From Afifella aestuarii (GTDB lineage Bacteria > Pseudomonadota > Alphaproteobacteria > Rhizobiales > Afifellaceae), in assembly GCF_004023665.1 (NCBI RefSeq), contig NZ_SAUF01000001.1, positions 1,474,501-1,538,500 of the forward strand: 64,000 nt of DNA, in the 5' to 3' direction. Below are positions 35,603 through 42,699 of this stretch, one piece after another. The notes below the pieces were generated by a model. It had not been told where the DNA came from, ran no database searches, and worked only from the letters and a program-made list of their open reading frames with translations. The position numbers and the translations under genes are program-made. Numbering within the stretch: position 1 is the stretch's first letter; every line of letters starts with the position of its first letter.

Positions 35603-36906
35603 TGGGGCTCGGCACAATCTCCGCGCTTCTTGCCTTCGGGCTTTTGGGTGCGCTCGCTCTCGGCCTCTGGGTGGCGCTGTCGCTTCTCGGCGTGGCGCTC
35701 ATCGCCATTCTTCTGATGACCAACGTGCCGGCCGGCGCCGTGACGGCGACGGCGGCCTGGGGTGCGTCGAATTCCTGGGATCTGACGGCGCTGCCGATGT
35801 TCATCTGGATGGGCGAGATTCTCTTCCGCACGCGCCTGTCTGAGGACATGTTCGCTGGCATTTCGCCCTTCATGCGGCGCATTCCGGGGCGGCTTCTGCA
35901 CGTCAATATCGTCGGCTGCGCCATCTTTGCCGCCGTCTCGGGCTCCTCGGCCGCCACCACGGCCATGATCGGGCGCATGTCGCTGCCGGAGCTGCGGGGT
36001 CGCGGCTACGACGAGAAGATGGCGATCGGGACGCTCGCCGGGTCCGGCACGCTCGGGCTTTTGATTCCGCCCTCGATCATCCTCATCGTCTATGGCGCGG
36101 CGACGGAGCAATCGATCGCGCGCCTCTTCATCGCCGGCATCCTGCCTGGCGCGATGCTCGCCTGTCTCTTCATGGGCTATGTCGTCGTCTGGTCGCTCGT
36201 GCGCCGGTCCGGCATGCCGGAGGCCGATCCCTCGACGACCTTGCGGCAGAAGTTTTCGGCTGCGCGCCGGCTTCTGCCCGTCGTTCTCCTCATCGTCGGC
36301 GTCATCGGTTCGATCTATGCGGGGCTTGCCGCACCGACGGAGGCGGCGGCGATCGGCGTCATGCTGGCGCTTCTGCTCTCCTGGGTGACGGGCACATTGA
36401 CGAAGGCAAGTTTTGCCGAAGCGCTGATGAGCGCCACGCGCACCTCCTGCATGATTGCCTTCATTCTCGTGGGAGCGGCGGTTCTGACGGTCGCTATGGG
36501 ATTTACGGGCATCCCGCGGGAGCTCGCCTCGGCGATCGGCGCGATGGATTTGTCGCCCGCGGCACTTCTGGCGGCGCTCACGCTCCTCTTTATCATGCTC
36601 GGCTGTTTTCTCGACGGCATTTCGGTGGTGGTGCTGACGACCTCCGTGATCCTGCCGATCGTGGAGGCGGCGGGCTTCGACCTCATCTGGTTCGGCATCT
36701 ATCTCGTTCTTGTCGTGGAAATGAGCCAGATCACGCCGCCGGTCGGCTTCAATCTCTTCGTTCTGCAGGGCATTACGGGGCACAACATCTTCAAGGTGGC
36801 GGTGATGGCGCTGCCGTTCTTTCTCATCATGGTGGTGGCGGTGGCGCTGATCGCAGCGTTCCCAGAGATCGCGCTCTTCCTGCCGCGCACCATGCTCGCA
36901 AGGTGA
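35602..36906 (+). CDS. TRAP transporter large permease (DctM family)
   Basis: This is the large ion-coupled transport subunit, with about twelve helices. The 434-residue protein has WDLTALPMFIWMGEIL, the conserved SGSSAATTAMIGRMSLPEL loop and LIPPSIILIVYGAATEQSI in the first half. LGCFLDGISVVVLTTSVILPI and QITPPVGFNLFVL are in the second half, all signatures of DctM/IT-superfamily carriers. Transport would be Na+-coupled by family precedent. The start ATG overlaps the small-permease stop. The regulator gene follows after three bases. Confidence 0.94.
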   Translation: MGLGTISALLAFGLLGALALGLWVALSLLGVALIAILLMTNVPAGAVTATAAWGASNSWDLTALPMFIWMGEILFRTRLSEDMFAGISPFMRRIPGRLLHVNIVGCAIFAAVSGSSAATTAMIGRMSLPELRGRGYDEKMAIGTLAGSGTLGLLIPPSIILIVYGAATEQSIARLFIAGILPGAMLACLFMGYVVVWSLVRRSGMPEADPSTTLRQKFSAARRLLPVVLLIVGVIGSIYAGLAAPTEAAAIGVMLALLLSWVTGTLTKASFAEALMSATRTSCMIAFILVGAAVLTVAMGFTGIPRELASAIGAMDLSPAALLAALTLLFIMLGCFLDGISVVVLTTSVILPIVEAAGFDLIWFGIYLVLVVEMSQITPPVGFNLFVLQGITGHNIFKVAVMALPFFLIMVVAVALIAAFPEIALFLPRTMLAR

Positions 36907-36909
36907 TCC

Positions 36910-37440
36910 ATGGCGGCGACCCCTAAACGAAACACGGAGATCGGTCCGATCGTGTCGGCCGCGCATCTCGCGGAAGGGGGGATGCCCGCGCTGTCGGAAG
37001 TCGAGTTTGCGCTGGAGATGGCGAACAACGCCTTCTCTCGCTGGATGGTGCGCGGCATGGCCGCCGCCGGTGTGGACGGATTGTCGGCGCTCGACGTTCT
37101 CGTTCTTCACACGGTCGCGCATCGCGCACGGATGAAGACGGTCGCCGACATCTGTCTCGTTCTCAACATCGAGGACACGCACACCGTCACCTACACGCTG
37201 AAGAAGCTCGAGCGGCTCGGTCTCGTCTCCTCCAGCCGGCGCGGCAAGGAGAAGGCGGTCGCCGTCACGCGCGAAGGCGAGGCGGCGTGCCTGCGCTACC
37301 GCGAAATCCGTGAGACGCTGCTCGTGGAGGCGGTGAAATCGCTCGGCCTCGACGAAGCGGAGATGAGCCGGCTCGCCGCGCTGCTCAGGGCGCTCTCCGG
37401 CCATTACGATCAGGCGGCGCGGTCAGCCGTGTCATTGTAG
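36910..37440 (+). CDS. MarR-like winged-helix transcriptional regulator
   Basis: The 176-residue DNA-binding protein has the MarR fold: helix-rich flanks and a central winged helix with DICLVLNIEDTHTVTYTLKKLERLGLVSSSRRGKEKAVAVT. No ligand pocket can be read from the sequence. Its gene ends the TRAP operon, three bases after the large permease. The palindrome in the divergent promoter is its likely target; autoregulation through the operon promoter would follow. It is the last gene before rnpB. Confidence 0.85.
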   Translation: MAATPKRNTEIGPIVSAAHLAEGGMPALSEVEFALEMANNAFSRWMVRGMAAAGVDGLSALDVLVLHTVAHRARMKTVADICLVLNIEDTHTVTYTLKKLERLGLVSSSRRGKEKAVAVTREGEAACLRYREIRETLLVEAVKSLGLDEAEMSRLAALLRALSGHYDQAARSAVSL

Positions 37441-37454
37441 TCACACCGGCGGCA

Positions 37455-37489
37455 TTGACGCCGCCTTCCGCCAATGCCACCTGTCGCGC
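37455..37489 (+). promoter_or_regulatory. Candidate promoter of rnpB
   Basis: TTGACG (37455-37460) lies exactly 35 bases before the first base of the RNase P RNA P1 stem. A weak -10-like CACCTG follows after 17 bases. A stable RNA needs its own promoter, and this gap after the regulator stop is the only place for it. Confidence 0.4.
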
Positions 37490-37921
37490 GCCAGCCGGCC
37501 GGACGGCCGCTTCGCCAAGTCTCGAAAGGGCGGCGGAGAGGAAAGTCCGGGCTCCATGGAAACACGACGCCGGGTAACGCCCGGCGAGGGAAGCTGCGCT
37601 GCCAAGCGCAGACGAACCTCAGGGAAAGCGCCACAGAGAGCAGTCTGCCTCTCCGCTTCGGCCGAGAGGTGAGGGTGAAAGGGTGGGGTAAGAGCCCACC
37701 GCGGACGCAGCGATGCGGACGGCACGGCAAGCCCCGTCGGGAGCAAGACCGAGAAGGGGCGGCAGGGACGAACGTCTTCGGGCGCTTGCGTCCAGGCCGG
37801 TTTTCAGGCCAGCCGCTCGGGTAGGTCGCGAGAAGCGCCGGGTAACCGGCGCTCCAGATGAATGGTCGTCACGTCGCGGGCAACCGCGGCCGTACAGAAC
37901 CCGGCTTACAGGCCGGCTGGC
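37490..37921 (+). ncRNA. rnpB: RNase P RNA, bacterial type A
   Basis: This is the catalytic RNA of RNase P, which matures the 5' ends of tRNAs. The 5' conserved region reads GAGGAAAGTCCGGGCTCC and is followed by a GGGTAACGCCCGGCGAGGG stem and CTCAGGGAAAGCGCCACAGA. TAAGAGCCCACCGCG and GGGAGCAAGACCGA are also diagnostic. The 3' region contains ACAGAACCCGGCTTACAGG. The ends are placed by the P1 helix: GCCAGCCGGCC at 37490 pairs with GGCCGGCTGGC ending at 37921, a perfect 11-bp match. The protein frames seen across this stretch are chance. The protein partner gene rnpA is not in the window. Confidence 0.95.
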
Positions 37922-37938
37922 ATATTTCCCGCTAAGGA

Positions 37939-38640
37939 TCAGACGGTCGACCCGGCGGAGGCCAGGGCCGTCTTCACGCGACCGCAATAGGCCGCGGCGC
38001 CGGAGGTCATGCGTGTTGCGTAATGGCCGGCGTTGTAGCGCAGAAGCGTGCCGCAGGTCGTGCCGCCGCCGAGCTCATAGGCGCGGGCGAGATAGCGCAT
38101 GCCCCATTCGAGGTTCGTTTCCGGATCGTAGAGCGCCTGGATCGAACCGGTATAGCCGAGGCCGCGGGCCGTCGCCGGCTTGATCTGCATGAGGCCGATC
38201 TCGCCGGCGCTGCCGGTGGCGCGCGGATTGAAGCGGCTTTCCACCATCACCACGGCGCTTGCGAGTTCCACCGGCACGCCATGCTTTGCGGCCGCCTTGG
38301 CGACGAGCGCATGCAGATCGCTGGCCGGCTTTGCGGTCTTGCCGGCCGTGTCCTTCTTCGCTTCGGTCGTTTTCTCGGTGCGCGCGACGGCGTCCGTGCT
38401 GCCGGTGCTTTTCGGCGCTGCGTCGTGCGCCCGGGCGATGATGAAGGCTTTCGAGCTGTCACCTGAGCTCGCCCGGGGCGTATGCACGGTCTTCTGCGTG
38501 GCGGTGTCGCTCTTTTCGGTTGTGGTTTCGGATGCGGCCTGCCGCTGTGCGCCGATGATCAGATCTTTGGAGGCATCATCTGCGAAAGCAGGCTGGATGA
38601 AAGCGGCGCCTAGCAGGACCGCTGCAATCGTTCTCTTCAA
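37939..38640 (-). CDS. SLT-family soluble lytic transglycosylase
   Basis: This peptidoglycan-cleaving enzyme has 233 residues. The N-terminus is a Sec signal peptide (KRTIAAVLLG to PAFADD), then a low-complexity Ser/Thr/Lys-rich linker (about residues 30-115), then the SLT domain. ELASAVVMVESRFNPRATG carries the catalytic Glu. SAGEIGLMQIKPATARGLGY and YNAGHYATR are the other two SLT motifs. The start is taken as TTG at 38640, because AAAGGGG lies seven bases upstream and the signal peptide begins there. A more distal TTG would give an atypical leader. It is encoded tail to tail with rnpB. Confidence 0.88.
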   Translation of the reverse strand: MKRTIAAVLLGAAFIQPAFADDASKDLIIGAQRQAASETTTEKSDTATQKTVHTPRASSGDSSKAFIIARAHDAAPKSTGSTDAVARTEKTTEAKKDTAGKTAKPASDLHALVAKAAAKHGVPVELASAVVMVESRFNPRATGSAGEIGLMQIKPATARGLGYTGSIQALYDPETNLEWGMRYLARAYELGGGTTCGTLLRYNAGHYATRMTSGAAAYCGRVKTALASAGSTV

Positions 38641-38769
38641 CTTTGACCCCTTTACCGGTCTCTTCCGGGCGGGGCGGGTAAAAAGCCCAGATGGCCACAA
38701 TGTGCGGGTTCCAAGGTCATTTGATGGAACGCGGCATGTGACGCAGCGGCGGGCAAGTCTCTGAACCGA

Positions 38770-39528
38770 CTAAGTTTCGTCGATCGTGGCGAGGAGCTTG
38801 CGCAGTGTCTGGAGCGTCGAACGGTCGACGATGCCGTCGATGCGCTCGGGGCGGAAGTGCCTCTGGAAGGCGGCCACGATCGTCCGGGTGCGCTCGTCAT
38901 AAATGCCGCTGACGGAAACCCCGTAGCCATAGAGGGCGAGGAGGCTCTGGAGGTCGGCGACGTGCTCGCCTTCAGCGCCGAGAGCGAAGAGCGCTTCGGA
39001 GGAGGCGGGCACCGGCGACACGAAATGGCCGATCCCCGCCTTCGCAAGCTGGTGCCAGGGAAAGAGCTCGCCCGGATCGAGCTTGCGCTCGGGTGCGACG
39101 TCGGAATGGCCCAGAACACGTCGGGCCGGGATTTCGTGGCGTTTCAGGATATCCCGGGACAGGGCGATGACGCTGTCAATCTGTCGAGCGCTGAACGGCG
39201 GCAATGGCTTGCCTTCTTCGAGTGCCGCATGGCCCCAATTGGCGATTTCGATGCCGATCGAGCGGGCATTGATATCGCACGTGCCGTTCCATGAGGCGCG
39301 GCCGGCGTGCCAGGCGCGATCTTTCTCGTCGACGAGCTGGAGACGCGTGCCGTCCGTGCGAACGAGATAGTGGCAGGAGACTTGCGCGGCCGGGTCGCAC
39401 AGCCGAGCGAAGGCCGCGTCCTCATTCTCCATGCCTGTGTAATGCAGGAGAAGGAGATCGATCGGCTCGCCGTTCCGAGAGTTGAAATTGGGCGACGGCT
39501 GCCACTCGGCGATGGGAGTGTTGCTCAT
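38770..39528 (-). CDS. N-acetylmuramoyl-L-alanine amidase (Amidase_2) with PG-binding domain
   Basis: This zinc amidase of the AmpD/AmiD family cuts the MurNAc-L-Ala bond, probably in anhydro-muropeptides during wall recycling. The 252-residue protein has the zinc ligands in LLLHYTGM and GHSDVAPERKLDPG, WHAGRASWNG, and SIGIEIANWGH. A C-terminal PG_binding_1 domain contains LQSLLALYGYGVSVSGIYD. No signal peptide or lipobox is evident, so it may be cytoplasmic, as AmpD is. Its ATG overlaps the stop of the upstream djlA-like gene (ATGA). Confidence 0.9.
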   Translation of the reverse strand: MSNTPIAEWQPSPNFNSRNGEPIDLLLLHYTGMENEDAAFARLCDPAAQVSCHYLVRTDGTRLQLVDEKDRAWHAGRASWNGTCDINARSIGIEIANWGHAALEEGKPLPPFSARQIDSVIALSRDILKRHEIPARRVLGHSDVAPERKLDPGELFPWHQLAKAGIGHFVSPVPASSEALFALGAEGEHVADLQSLLALYGYGVSVSGIYDERTRTIVAAFQRHFRPERIDGIVDRSTLQTLRKLLATIDET

Positions 39529-40241
39529 TGATCGGCGGCCGAGCCTCGCGAGGCGAAGGAGCGTCCGCGGCAGATTTCCTCCCAGGCCGCGTTGATCGCG
39601 GCAAGCCTGTCATTGGCGATGGCGATGAATTCCTCGGGCACGTTGCGTGCGATCAAGCGATCGGGATGGTTCTCGCGGACGAGCTGGCGGTAGTGATCTC
39701 GCAACTGTTTTTCGTCCCATGAGGGATCGGCGCCGAGAACCAGCCATGGATCGGCCTCGCCCATATGCACATGGCGGGCCCGGATGCGTTCGAAATCACG
39801 ACCTTCGAAGCCGAAGATGGCTGCGACCCGCTCCAGATAAGAGAGCTCGCGCTGATGCACGGCGCCGTCCGCCTTGGCGATGGCGAAGAGGGCATCGAGA
39901 ATGTCTTCCAGCATCGCCGGATCATCCTGCAGGAGACGGGCGGCGTCCTGCGCGTAGGCCTCGAAACCTGCAATGTCGGCGCTTGCCAGACGATAGATGC
40001 GGGCGACGTTCTTCTCGTCCGCGGGCGGGACGGTGAAGAGCCTTTCAAAGGTCTCGATCTCTTCGAAGGAGACGATGCCGTCAGCCTTCGCCATTTTTGC
40101 AGACAAGGCGATCATCGCGATCGTGAAGGCGATCTCCTTGCGCCTTTCGCTTCCCGAGAGCTGCAGGAGCACGTCGCGCAAGCCGGCGATCGCCGCCCCC
40201 GTGCGGTCGAGGAAGTCGGACAGACGCGACCAGATGCTCAT
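39525..40241 (-). CDS. DjlA-like TerB/J-domain cochaperone
   Basis: The 238-residue protein has an N-terminal TerB-like helical domain (about residues 30-160), with AFTIAMIALSAKMAKADGIVSFEE and ALFAIAKADGAVHQRELSYLERV. A C-terminal J domain carries the HPD motif in RENHPDRLI. J proteins stimulate the ATPase of DnaK. E. coli DjlA has an N-terminal membrane helix; here that part is short and only mildly hydrophobic, so membrane anchoring is doubtful. The gene heads a two-gene operon with the amidase, an arrangement conserved next to mraZ in rhizobia. Confidence 0.88.
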   Translation of the reverse strand: MSIWSRLSDFLDRTGAAIAGLRDVLLQLSGSERRKEIAFTIAMIALSAKMAKADGIVSFEEIETFERLFTVPPADEKNVARIYRLASADIAGFEAYAQDAARLLQDDPAMLEDILDALFAIAKADGAVHQRELSYLERVAAIFGFEGRDFERIRARHVHMGEADPWLVLGADPSWDEKQLRDHYRQLVRENHPDRLIARNVPEEFIAIANDRLAAINAAWEEICRGRSFASRGSAADQ

Positions 40242-40423
40242 GGATGTCCTGCTGAGGTGGTGAAGCGAACTGTCGGCGGCGTCGGAACCGCTTTTGTGTC
40301 CCTAGCGGCGCGAAAATGTCCAGGCAAGAATAAGCGAATTCCTCAGCGCTCCTCCAGGCCCGGCGTGGTGCCTTGAGCCTCGATCGCCCGCCGCGAGCCT
40401 GAGCGCCCGATAGTGAGCGGGCA

Positions 40424-40453
40424 AGGCAGCGCGACGCGAACGTCGCGCTGCCT
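40424..40453. repeat. 13-bp perfect hairpin with tetraloop
   Basis: AGGCAGCGCGACG (40424-40436), CGAA and CGTCGCGCTGCCT (40441-40453) form an extremely stable stem-loop; read on the minus strand the loop is TTCG. No T run follows on either side. It could be a small RNA element, a REP-like repeat or a Rho-aided terminator. Confidence 0.6.
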
Positions 40454-40700
40454 CGGGCCGCCAGGCCGGCACCCGATCGGCCGGCGGCCGATCCCTTGCC
40501 CACTCGTCCTGTAACGGTCGCAGGGAGCTTTGCGTTCCGGCCTCGACGTCTCTCTGTGCGTCTCTTTCATGCTGGCGGAAATCCTTGCCGGCAAAGGGTT
40601 TAGGCAATGAAGGAAGGGTCCGCTTACCGCCTGTTTACCTTGTGAGTGCATCTCTTTCAGACCATCAGAACGGTGCTCCGGCCCGCCAGATTCCATTGCA

Positions 40701-40735
40701 AACCATGGTATCCCATGCTATCCCATGGATACCCG
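40701..40735 (-). promoter_or_regulatory. MraZ-box direct repeats
   Basis: Read on the minus strand, 10-base units begin CGGGT, TGGGA, TGGGA and a degenerate TGGTT at 40735, 40725, 40715 and 40705. MraZ binds TGGGN repeats spaced by five bases upstream of its own operon, so this is the expected autoregulatory site. TTGCAA (40696) and TATCCC (40719), 17 bases apart, could be the promoter it covers. The mraZ ATG is 122 bases downstream of the last unit. Confidence 0.7.
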
Positions 40736-40856
40736 GAATGGATCGGTAATGATGATGTGCGTGGGGTTCTCGGCGCGCTTCGTCTTTCGTGTTTGCGGAA
40801 TGCCGTGACCTTGCCGGGGAGGGCGGCTCGATGACCGCTATGGGGTGTGCAGGCGT

Positions 40857-41324
40857 ATGGACGGGTTCGTGGCAACCTTCACCAACCGGCTCGATGCGAA
40901 GGGCCGGGTGTCGGTGCCTGCCCAGTTCCGTGCGGTGCTTGCGCGGGAAGGGACGGAAGGGCTGTTTTGTTATCCCTCACTCGACCAGGACGCGATCGAT
41001 TGCGGCGGCGCTCGTCTTCAGGACGAGATCAGCAAGCGCCTGCAAGCCTTCGAGACGTTCTCGGAGGATTACGAGACCCTTTCCACGGCCTTCTATGCCG
41101 ACAGCCGTCTCCTGAAGATCGATCAGGACGGTCGCATCATGCTTCCCGAGGAATTCATCGAATTCGCCGGCATCAAGGATGCGGCGGTGTTTGCCGGTCT
41201 CGGCCTCAAATTTCAGATCTGGGAGCAGGAGAAGTTCCAGGCGCGCCGTCAGGTCGCCCGCTCCAGACTGCGCAGCATCATCCGTTCGCTCGACGGCAAG
41301 CGGCCGTCCGAGGACGACGCGTGA
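40857..41324 (+). CDS. mraZ: Transcriptional regulator MraZ
   Basis: MraZ is a SpoVT/AbrB-fold ring-forming DNA-binding protein that controls the dcw operon it heads. The 155-residue protein has two repeats: [18 protein letters not shown] at the N-terminus and [16 protein letters not shown] near residue 95. Both carry the DxKGR/LP signature, with DQDGR in the second copy. The ATG at 40857 starts the conserved MDGFVATF; an in-frame GTG four codons upstream is unlikely. Its stop overlaps the rsmH ATG by one base. Confidence 0.95.
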   Translation: MDGFVATFTNRLDAKGRVSVPAQFRAVLAREGTEGLFCYPSLDQDAIDCGGARLQDEISKRLQAFETFSEDYETLSTAFYADSRLLKIDQDGRIMLPEEFIEFAGIKDAAVFAGLGLKFQIWEQEKFQARRQVARSRLRSIIRSLDGKRPSEDDA

Positions 41325-42346
41325 TGGGCGGGTCGGAAAGCCTGCCGAACAATTCCCCGCATGTCCCGGTGATGCTCGAGCCGGTCATGGAGGCTCTCAA
41401 TGTGCGCGCCGAGGGGCGCTACATCGACGGAACATTCGGGGCCGGCGGCTACAGCCGCGCCATCCTCGAGGCGGGCGGCGCGGTTCTGGCGATCGATCGC
41501 GATCCGAGTGCGATCGCCGGCGGTGCGGCTCTTCTCGACGAATACGGGGCGCGCCTGCGTCTCGTCGAAGGCCGTTTCTCCGAGCTCGAGGCGATCGCCA
41601 AAGACAACGATTTCACGCCAGCCGATGGCGTCGTTCTCGATATTGGCGTGTCCTCCATGCAGCTCGATCAGGCCGAGCGCGGCTTCTCATTTCGTTTCGA
41701 CGGCCCGCTCGACATGCGCATGGGCGCGGACGGTGCGTCTGCCGCCGACGTCGTCAATCGTGCCTCGATCGGCGATCTTCAGCGCATCATCGGCCATCTC
41801 GGTGAGGAGCGCCGCGCCGGGCGCATTGCCCGCGCAATCGCCGCGGCCCGCGAGGACGAGCCGATTACGCGCACCGCGACGCTCGCTTCAATCGTCGAGA
41901 AGGCGGCCGGCGGCCGGGCTCCCGGCTCCCATATCCATCCTGCGACGCGCACCTTTCAGGCGCTGCGCATCTTCGTCAACCGCGAGCTCGACGAGCTCGT
42001 CGAGGCGCTTTCTGCGGCCGAGCAGGTTCTGGGCGAGGGCGGCAGGCTGGTCGTCGTCGCCTTCCATTCGCTCGAGGATCGTATCGTCAAGCGCTTCCTG
42101 CGTCTGCGCAGCGAGGAGCTGCGCGGTTCGCGCCATCAGCCGTTGAATGTCGGTCCGGCGCCGAGCTTCAAGGCGCTCAATCGCGGCCTCAAGGCCGATG
42201 ATGCGGAAACTGCGCGCAATCCGCGGTCTCGCTCAGCGGTTCTGCGTGCGGCCGAACGCACCGCGGCTGCCGCTCATCCCCTCGATAACACGCGCCTCGG
42301 TGTTCCCCGCCTTGTCGGTGTCTCCGGGCCGGAGGCCTTCGCATGA
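41324..42346 (+). CDS. rsmH: 16S rRNA (cytosine1402-N4)-methyltransferase
   Basis: RsmH (MraW) methylates N4 of C1402 in 16S rRNA with SAM. The 340-residue protein has [13 protein letters not shown], the SAM motif [33 protein letters not shown] and the C-terminal [16 protein letters not shown], all diagnostic. Length is standard. The ATG at 41324 overlaps the mraZ stop. A long in-frame extension upstream reads through mraZ in another frame and is not real. ftsL starts four bases before its end. Confidence 0.96.
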   Translation: MGGSESLPNNSPHVPVMLEPVMEALNVRAEGRYIDGTFGAGGYSRAILEAGGAVLAIDRDPSAIAGGAALLDEYGARLRLVEGRFSELEAIAKDNDFTPADGVVLDIGVSSMQLDQAERGFSFRFDGPLDMRMGADGASAADVVNRASIGDLQRIIGHLGEERRAGRIARAIAAAREDEPITRTATLASIVEKAAGGRAPGSHIHPATRTFQALRIFVNRELDELVEALSAAEQVLGEGGRLVVVAFHSLEDRIVKRFLRLRSEELRGSRHQPLNVGPAPSFKALNRGLKADDAETARNPRSRSAVLRAAERTAAAAHPLDNTRLGVPRLVGVSGPEAFA

Positions 42347-42699
42347 TGCGTGTTCTCAACATCGTCGCCATCGCCGCGGCCCTCATCGCGGCCTTCTCCG
42401 TGTTCAATCTGAAGTACCAGGCTGAAGGCGTCGCCAAAGAGGTCGCTGAGCTGCAGCGGAAGGTCGATCAGGAAAAAGAAAGCCTGTCGCTCCTGCGCGC
42501 CGAATGGAGCGTTCTCAACCAGCCGGAACGTGTCGAGGAACTCGTCACGCGGCATGCCGAAGCTCTCGACCTCGCACCCGTCGAGCCGGCGCAACTTGCT
42601 GATCCAAGGCAGATACCCATGCGAAGCATCGCTCCGAGCGAGCAGGACCGTGATCTCCTGACCGGCCTCGCCGGCGATCTGGTGGAGAAACTCCAGTGA
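42343..42699 (+). CDS. ftsL: Cell division protein FtsL
   Basis: The 118-residue bitopic division protein has a short cytoplasmic start, a single membrane helix (about residues 3-22), then a leucine-zipper-like coiled coil through [19 protein letters not shown] and [21 protein letters not shown], which is well conserved in alphaproteobacterial FtsL. In the septum it would pair with FtsB/FtsQ. Two adjacent ATGs (42343, 42346) could serve. The gene sits in the canonical slot between rsmH and ftsI, overlapping both. Confidence 0.92.
   Translation: MMRVLNIVAIAAALIAAFSVFNLKYQAEGVAKEVAELQRKVDQEKESLSLLRAEWSVLNQPERVEELVTRHAEALDLAPVEPAQLADPRQIPMRSIAPSEQDRDLLTGLAGDLVEKLQ

Larger units (their letters stand above)
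40242..40856. other. Intergenic region between djlA-like gene and mraZ
   Basis: This 615-base stretch separates divergent transcription units. It contains a 13-bp perfect hairpin and a block of MraZ-box repeats. Small open frames on both strands show no recognisable product. The central part (about 40460-40690) holds nothing I can name; an unannotated small RNA ending at the hairpin is possible. Confidence 0.5.

Noticed and set aside
35416-37404. 662-codon open frame antisense to the TRAP permease and regulator genes
   Set aside because: Composition is dominated by Arg, His, Asp and Glu, as expected from reading GC-rich coding DNA on the wrong strand; no domain is visible and the plus-strand genes are clear.
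37410-37987. Several 70-150 codon frames across the RNase P RNA
   Set aside because: The stretch is fully explained by rnpB, including its P1 ends and conserved regions.
40302-40607. 101-codon frame on the minus strand upstream of the djlA-like gene
   Set aside because: Arg/Ala/Pro-rich with no recognisable motif, and it reads through the 13-bp hairpin; likely a chance frame.
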